Assembly (NCBI GenBank): GCA_000495415.1
Contig: AWGX01000796.1
Span: 1-9,877, forward strand
Direction: 5' to 3'
DNA from: Smithella sp. ME-1
Lineage (GTDB): Bacteria; Desulfobacterota; Syntrophia; Syntrophales; Smithellaceae
Length of the DNA stretch: 9,877 nt
In this document: one piece after another, positions 6,141-9,877 of the stretch
Position numbering within the stretch: the first letter of the stretch is position 1
Layout of the letters: the number at the start of each line of letters is the position of its first letter
Position numbers and translations under genes: made by a program
Notes under the pieces: generated by a model
Database searches by the model: none
Told to the model about the DNA's origin: nothing
What the model saw: the letters and a program-made list of their open reading frames with translations, nothing else

Positions 6141-6842
6141 TTACTTGGCGTCCTTAATCAGCATTGTTGCCGGATCAAGAATCAAATCATTTTGCGCTGA
6201 TTCAACTGATTTCCCTTTAAGTGATTTAATATATATTTCATCGCCTTTTGCCGCCAATTGAACGAGAACATCGAACAAATCCGCTATGTGGAGAAAGGAA
6301 AGAGGCAGTCCGTTTTCCTGCGGTGGTTCATGGCGATGAGTATGGACAGTAAACCATATTCGCATGGAATATTTTTCAGCCAACTCCTTCAATCGTACAA
6401 GCTGGCCTCGTCCCGCGTCATCAAACTTGAATCCGTCAATAATAATCGTATGCGGCTTGAAGATGTTCTGTTCCATTAAATCAGTCAGACGTTCTTCCAA
6501 CTTTGGAGCACTGAATCCTTCCACTTTAAACGTCATGATAAAACGATAAGGCTGAATTTTATCCCAGTACTCGTTTACTTCAGCAATACTGAATTTTTCT
6601 GCAATGTCACGAAAAATTTCCTGATACCACAAATCAACCTTACTGACCGCGTCGTTGAGGCTTACATGCAGGATGGAATTTTCACGCAGCATCATATTTA
6701 AAGCCAGTTGTACAAGAAAAGCGGTCTTCCCAACACCCGCGTGAGCCAGCACCGCTCCGAAACCTCCGAGAGGTAAAATATCTTCATTTTCATAACCAAG
6801 ACTGACAAGCGGATTGCGATAAAGCATTTCCTTTTTTATCAT
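6141..6842 (-). CDS. RecA/DnaB-like P-loop ATPase of unknown role
   Basis: A 233-residue soluble protein from ATG at 6842. AHAGVGKT (residues 33-40) is a Walker A motif and TIIID (132-136) a Walker B, in the spacing of RecA/KaiC/DnaB-type single ATPase cores. VHTHRHE near residue 175 may be the sensor strand. There are no membrane segments and no added DNA-binding domain. I do not recognise a characterised ortholog and assign no function. An upstream in-frame ATG at 6911 would add 23 residues. I prefer 6842 because AAGGA lies 8 nt ahead, whereas 6911 has no convincing site, and because the extra residues look non-conserved. It follows fusA by 81 nt and probably shares its transcript. Confidence 0.75.
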   Translation of the reverse strand: MIKKEMLYRNPLVSLGYENEDILPLGGFGAVLAHAGVGKTAFLVQLALNMMLRENSILHVSLNDAVSKVDLWYQEIFRDIAEKFSIAEVNEYWDKIQPYRFIMTFKVEGFSAPKLEERLTDLMEQNIFKPHTIIIDGFKFDDAGRGQLVRLKELAEKYSMRIWFTVHTHRHEPPQENGLPLSFLHIADLFDVLVQLAAKGDEIYIKSLKGKSVESAQNDLILDPATMLIKDAK

Positions 6843-6878
6843 GATAATATCCTTATACGTTAAATGGATAATATTATT

Positions 6879-6894
6879 TTCCCTTTTCAGGGAA
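6879..6894 (-). other. Small hairpin in the fusA-ATPase gap
   Basis: TTCCC (6879-6883) pairs with GGGAA (6890-6894) around a 6-nt loop. No T-run follows on the minus strand, so it is not an intrinsic terminator. It may mark an mRNA processing or stabilising site between fusA and the ATPase gene. Confidence 0.35.
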
Positions 6895-6923
6895 CTGTTG
6901 TTTATTAACATCTTTTTAATTTA

Positions 6924-9011
6924 TTAAGCGGCCGATTTTTTATTCTGAGCCACTTCCAGAGCTATCTTGTCCGCGATTGATTGCGGTACCTGTCGATATA
7001 TCGCAAACTCCATAGTAAACTGCGCCTTCCCTTGCGTAGCCGAACGTAGAATAGTCGAAAATCCGAACATTTCCGCCAGAGGAATCTGCGCTTCAATCAC
7101 ACACATGACATCCTCGTCCTGAGAGCCGATAATCATACCGCGACGCTGATTCAAAAGTCCCATAACCGAACCCTGAAACTCCGTTGGAGTTTCTACAACA
7201 ACTTTCATTATCGGTTCATGAATAACCGGTTTAGCCCTTAGATATGCTTCCTTGAACGCGCCTCGTGCTGCCGCTTGAAAGGCCATATCCGAAGAATCCA
7301 CCGCGTGGGATGCGCCGTCATTAATAACAACCTTCACGCCTGTAACCGGAAATTCCAGTTTCGGGCCCTTAGCCATGCTTTGTTTAAAACCTTTTTCGCA
7401 GGCGGAAATATATTGTGTGGGAATCGAACCACCGAATATTTTATTTTCAAAAACAAATTCGGCATCGGAAATCGGTTCCAGATAACCGGCCACACGGCCG
7501 AACTGTCCCGCGCCGCCTGTCTGTTTCTTATGAGTGTAATTGAAATCAGCGCGCTGTGTAATCGTTTCGCGGTAGGCGACACGAGGATTGCCTGTCGTAA
7601 CATCAGCACCGTATTCACGCCGCATTCTTTCCACGTAAATATCCAGATGCAGTTCGCCCATACCTTCAATAATTGTGTCGCCGGTTTCGTTATCAACAAA
7701 AGTCTTGAAAGTCGGATCTTCCTTGGCAAATCTGTTCAGGGCTTTGGCCATGGCGATTTGCGATTTATTATCTTTGGGCACAATCGCCAGCGAGATAACC
7801 GGTTTGGGAACATACATCGAAATCATCGTCAGATTAATTTCCGGAGAAGTGAAAGTATCTCCCGAAGAACATTCGATTCCGAATAAAGCGCCAATATAGC
7901 CGGCTCGCAGAGACTCGACATCTTCCATCTGATCGGCATGCATGCGCACCAGACGGCCAACCTTCACTTTTTTACCGGTGCGGACATTGACTATTGTGGC
8001 ACCTTTTTCCAGTGTTCCCTGGTAAACGCGAATATAGGTCAACTGCCCGTACTGACCGTCTTCCAGCTTAAAAACCAGAGCAACAATAGGTTTTTGGGGA
8101 TCGTTGCTGAGCACAACCTTTTCTTCATTCTTGTCCATATCAATAGCTTCATTTTCTATTTCGGATGGACAGGGAAGAAGACTGTTCACGCCATCGAGCA
8201 TCGGCTGAACACCCTTATTCTTATAAGCCGAACCCATGTAAACGGGAGTTATTTCTCTTTGTAAGGTTCCTCGGCGCAGAGCTGAATAAATCATTTCTGA
8301 GGATATTTCGCTTTCATTCAATATTGCATCGGTAAGTTCATCGGAGAAAAGTGATGCAGCGTCAATTAATTCTTCTCTTTTCGCTTTGGCTTCTTCCAGA
8401 AGATGAGAAGGAATTTCCACCTCGCGTACAATCTCGCCATTGTCGCCATCGAAATAAAGCGCCTTCATGCCGACCAGATCAACCACACCCTGCACATCAT
8501 TTTCCAGACCAATGGGAATCTGCATAGCCACAGCGTTATGACCCAGCTTTGACTTTAACTGGCTGATGACACGGAAAGGATTGGCGCCGCTGCGGTCACA
8601 CTTATTGATAAAAGCAATGCAGGGAACTTTGTATCTTTTCATCTGTCGATCAACCGTTATAGACTGCGACTGAACACCGCCAACGGCACACAAAACCAGA
8701 ATGGCTCCGTCCAGAACACGAAGAGAGCGTTCCACCTCGATGGTGAAATCGACGTGACCCGGGGTATCGATTATATTTACTTCATAACCTTTCCACTCGC
8801 AATATGTCGCCGCCGAGGCGATAGTGATTCCTCGCTCCTTTTCCAGTTCCATTGAGTCCATTGTCGCGCCGACACCGTCTTTACCTTTGACATCATGAAT
8901 GGCATGAATTCTTTTAGTGTAATAAAGAATTCTTTCGGTAAGCGTAGTCTTACCGGAATCGATATGAGCGCTTATGCCGATATTACGAATTTTTTGATCT
9001 TCAATTTTCAT
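6924..9011 (-). CDS. fusA: Translation elongation factor G, spd-type EF-G1
   Basis: A 695-residue GTPase that moves tRNA and mRNA through the ribosome. The G motifs are intact: AHIDSGKT (15-22), RGITI (60-64), DTPGH (82-86), NKCD (136-139) and [10 protein letters not shown] as G5. Domains II-V follow, with TGGAGQFG in domain IV and LLNQRRG in domain V. Length is normal for [12 protein letters not shown] in place of AHIDAGKTT, the [21 protein letters not shown] switch-I region and INKCDRSG resemble spd EF-G1 and mitochondrial EF-G1, which act as the translocase. The gene is not in a str operon: no rpsL, rpsG or tuf is next to it. ATG at 9011 has AAAAAGGAA about 8 nt ahead. A strong promoter and structured leader precede it. 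Confidence 0.96.
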   Translation of the reverse strand: MKIEDQKIRNIGISAHIDSGKTTLTERILYYTKRIHAIHDVKGKDGVGATMDSMELEKERGITIASAATYCEWKGYEVNIIDTPGHVDFTIEVERSLRVLDGAILVLCAVGGVQSQSITVDRQMKRYKVPCIAFINKCDRSGANPFRVISQLKSKLGHNAVAMQIPIGLENDVQGVVDLVGMKALYFDGDNGEIVREVEIPSHLLEEAKAKREELIDAASLFSDELTDAILNESEISSEMIYSALRRGTLQREITPVYMGSAYKNKGVQPMLDGVNSLLPCPSEIENEAIDMDKNEEKVVLSNDPQKPIVALVFKLEDGQYGQLTYIRVYQGTLEKGATIVNVRTGKKVKVGRLVRMHADQMEDVESLRAGYIGALFGIECSSGDTFTSPEINLTMISMYVPKPVISLAIVPKDNKSQIAMAKALNRFAKEDPTFKTFVDNETGDTIIEGMGELHLDIYVERMRREYGADVTTGNPRVAYRETITQRADFNYTHKKQTGGAGQFGRVAGYLEPISDAEFVFENKIFGGSIPTQYISACEKGFKQSMAKGPKLEFPVTGVKVVINDGASHAVDSSDMAFQAAARGAFKEAYLRAKPVIHEPIMKVVVETPTEFQGSVMGLLNQRRGMIIGSQDEDVMCVIEAQIPLAEMFGFSTILRSATQGKAQFTMEFAIYRQVPQSIADKIALEVAQNKKSAA

Positions 9012-9061
9012 TAGCTTGTTCCTTTTTTATTGCCTAAATAATCTCATTCGCTTCCGGGACA

Positions 9062-9112
9062 ATTCTGACACCAATACTAATGCCCTTTGCTTTTGGCATT
9101 GGAGTCTCATTA
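9062..9112. repeat. Stem-loop repeat, copy C, in the fusA leader
   Basis: It opens ATTCTGAC and ends GAGTCTCATTA like the other copies. AATGCC (9079-9084) pairs with GGCATT (9095-9100) around a 10-nt loop carrying TTTGCTTTT. GAC (9067-9069) pairs with GTC (9104-9106). CCAA (9071-9074) could instead pair with TTGG (9099-9102). It is the most diverged copy, and is transcribed as part of the fusA 5' leader. Confidence 0.45.
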
Positions 9113-9155
9113 AAACAGAAAACCCCACACTTGTAAGAATCTCTGCAAGATGGGG
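9113..9155 (-). terminator. Terminator-like hairpin in the fusA leader
   Basis: On the minus strand CCCCA (9151-9155) and CTTG (9146-9149) pair with CAAG (9130-9133) and TGGGG (9123-9127), with a small internal bulge. TTTTCTGTTTT follows directly (9112-9122). This is the layout of an intrinsic terminator about 30 nt after the predicted start and 100 nt before the fusA ATG. It is either an attenuator or the end of a short RNA. Confidence 0.6.
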
Positions 9156-9188
9156 ATCCGTTATAAACAAGAGTTTTGCGAAGGGCGG

Positions 9189-9217
9189 TTAATACATGTT
9201 GCTGATTAATATGTCAA
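9189..9217 (-). promoter_or_regulatory. Strong sigma-70 promoter of fusA
   Basis: On the minus strand a consensus TTGACA (9212-9217) is followed after exactly 17 nt by TATTAA (9189-9194). An A/T-rich stretch of about 20 bases directly upstream resembles an UP element. Transcription should start near 9182, giving a leader of about 170 nt. This is the best promoter in the window, fitting a highly expressed translation factor. Confidence 0.75.
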
Positions 9218-9456
9218 GTTATTATTTTTTATATAAAAACCGTAATGAAATCACTTTTTCATAGTTAAACATGTTGTTTACATATTAACATTAACCAAAC
9301 GATATATAAAGTAGTTTTGATGTTCGGCCAGATAATGCCCGTGCTTTATCGTACTATAATAATACTTTTCCTAACAATTCGGTTGAAAAACATTAATTCT
9401 TCAGAGCAAGATATTATGAAGTTTAGCAACATCGCTGGATGGGTGCCGTGTCATTA
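9218..9456. other. AT-rich non-coding stretch upstream of the fusA promoter
   Basis: No open reading frame or RNA gene is recognisable. Two inverted repeats stand out: ATGAAA (9245-9250) / TTTCAT (9257-9262), and TAAACA (9266-9271) / TGTTTA (9275-9280). They sit 30-65 bp upstream of the fusA -35 box, where an activator or repressor could bind. I see nothing else in this stretch. Confidence 0.4.
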
Positions 9457-9552
9457 ATCCCATTCGCTTCGCTCAGGGATAGTTCGGCTTACTCTTCAAA
9501 CTGCATCCCGACTCGTCGGGATTCGTTTTACCACGGCGCTAAGCGCCTGGTA
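9457..9552. repeat. Cluster of three palindromes beside repeat copy D
   Basis: Three hairpins follow one another: ATCCC (9457-9461) / GGGAT (9476-9480); ATCCCGAC (9505-9512) / GTCGGGAT (9515-9522); and TACCA + GGCGC (9529-9539) with GCGCC + TGGTA (9543-9552), the last with one bulged C. They lead straight into copy D at 9555. The middle one resembles the palindrome at 1-14. The cluster looks like a composite REP/BIME-type intergenic element; it encodes no protein I can see. Confidence 0.55.
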
Positions 9553-9554
9553 TA

Positions 9555-9606
9555 ATTCGTCCGGCAAGCTTCAGTTCACTTTGTTTCCGAAGCTTGGGTC
9601 TCATTA
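9555..9606. repeat. Stem-loop repeat, copy D
   Basis: CAAGCTT (9565-9571) pairs with AAGCTTG (9590-9596) around an 18-nt loop, the same loop length as copy B. The outer helix GTCC (9559-9562) / GGTC (9597-9600) has one T-T mismatch. It ends GGGTCTCATTA, 16 bases before the cold-shock gene terminator stem. Confidence 0.65.
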
Positions 9607-9621
9607 TCAGAGAGCCTCACT

Positions 9622-9664
9622 AAAAAGCACTCCGTCATGATTTCTCATCTACGAAGTGCTTTTT
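9622..9664. terminator. Intrinsic terminator after the cold-shock gene
   Basis: AAAAAGCACT (9622-9631) pairs perfectly with AGTGCTTTTT (9655-9664) over 10 bp, with a 23-nt loop. Minus-strand transcripts from the cold-shock gene end in a five-base U-run. The plus-strand U-run is slightly longer, so it can work both ways. Confidence 0.8.
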
Positions 9665-9681
9665 TAAATTTTCAGTTTAAT

Positions 9682-9877
9682 CTAGATGGGTTTTACGTTT
9701 GTTGCTTCGGGGCCTTTTTTGCCCTGAGTGATATCAAAACTTACCAGCTGACCTTCTTTTAATGTTTTGAAACCATCGGACTGAATTGCACTAAAATGCA
9801 CAAATACATCGGCTCCACCTTCCTGTGAAATGAATCCGAAACCTTTGCTTTCATTGAACCACTTTACTTTACCTTCT
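9682..9877 (-). CDS. csp: Cold-shock domain protein, 5' end outside the window
   Basis: A 64-residue partial reading frame ending in TAG at 9682-9684, open to the right edge. It begins [16 protein letters not shown] and continues through DVFVHFSAI to [14 protein letters not shown] is the RNP1 motif and VFVHF the RNP2 motif of the CspA family, small five-stranded barrels that bind single-stranded RNA and DNA and act as RNA chaperones. Compared with family members of about 66-67 residues only the initiator Met and about one more residue are missing. It is followed by its own terminator and so is probably monocistronic. Which paralog it is, and whether it responds to cold, cannot be told from this part. 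Confidence 0.95.
   Translation of the reverse strand, partial: EGKVKWFNESKGFGFISQEGGADVFVHFSAIQSDGFKTLKEGQLVSFDITQGKKGPEATNVKPI

Noticed and set aside
7275..7886. A 203-codon plus-strand frame opposite fusA
   Set aside because: fusA is intact with all EF-G motifs on the other strand; the antisense product has low-complexity shadow features and no start signal.
9012..9681. A tRNA or other known RNA gene in the csp-fusA gap
   Set aside because: No cloverleaf, T-loop GTTCGA context or other familiar RNA signature could be found; only hairpins, a promoter and terminators are supported.

Overview
The window reads as a chromosomal segment of a Gram-negative, probably anaerobic bacterium of the Desulfobacterota (former Deltaproteobacteria). 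The outer-membrane OmpA protein with calcium-type TSP3 repeats shows a Gram-negative envelope. The elongation factor G has the AHIDSGKTT / INKCDRSG signature of the 'spd' EF-G1 subfamily (spirochaetes, planctomycetes, deltaproteobacteria). A dedicated tungstate-type transporter and a free-standing biotin carrier fit an anaerobe with tungsten or molybdenum enzymes and biotin-dependent (de)carboxylases. A Syntrophus/Smithella-like origin is possible, but this is inference. Intergenic DNA is very AT-rich, apart from GC-rich hairpin repeats.

Layout: bases 1-124 hold palindromic repeats, followed by a perfect 13-bp terminator stem (130-161). An OmpA-family gene runs leftward (182-1633, GTG start). 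Next is a leftward tungstate-type ABC operon transcribed from about 5583: a divergent binding-protein paralog (4663-5517), tupA (3758-4633), two REP-like palindromes (3628-3737), tupB (2915-3613, GTG start) and tupC (1827-2918, overlapping tupB by ATGA). The 261-bp gap 5518-5778 is a divergent control region with two clear inverted repeats in front of the tup operon. A rightward gene for a 71-residue biotin carrier follows (5779-5994). It converges on a leftward unit made of fusA (6924-9011) and a P-loop ATPase of unknown role (6141-6842, an extended start at 6911 being less likely). fusA has a strong promoter (9189-9217) and a leader of about 170 nt with a terminator-like hairpin. The right edge is the 3' part of a leftward cold-shock protein gene with its own terminator.

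The tup genes form a complete importer: periplasmic binding proteins, a five-helix permease, and an ATPase with a C-terminal regulatory/TOBE-like region. Two tandem binding proteins, one with a rewritten anion-binding loop, suggest one transporter core serving two ligands.

The most unusual signal is a family of about 50-bp stem-loop repeats: four copies at three loci (24-73, 72-123, 9062-9112, 9555-9606). Their arms differ in sequence but keep pairing. In every locus the element begins a few bases past a terminator-like hairpin read on the minus strand. One copy sits inside the fusA leader, so a leader attenuator or a small terminated RNA is a real possibility there. No complete new defence or mobile system is visible.
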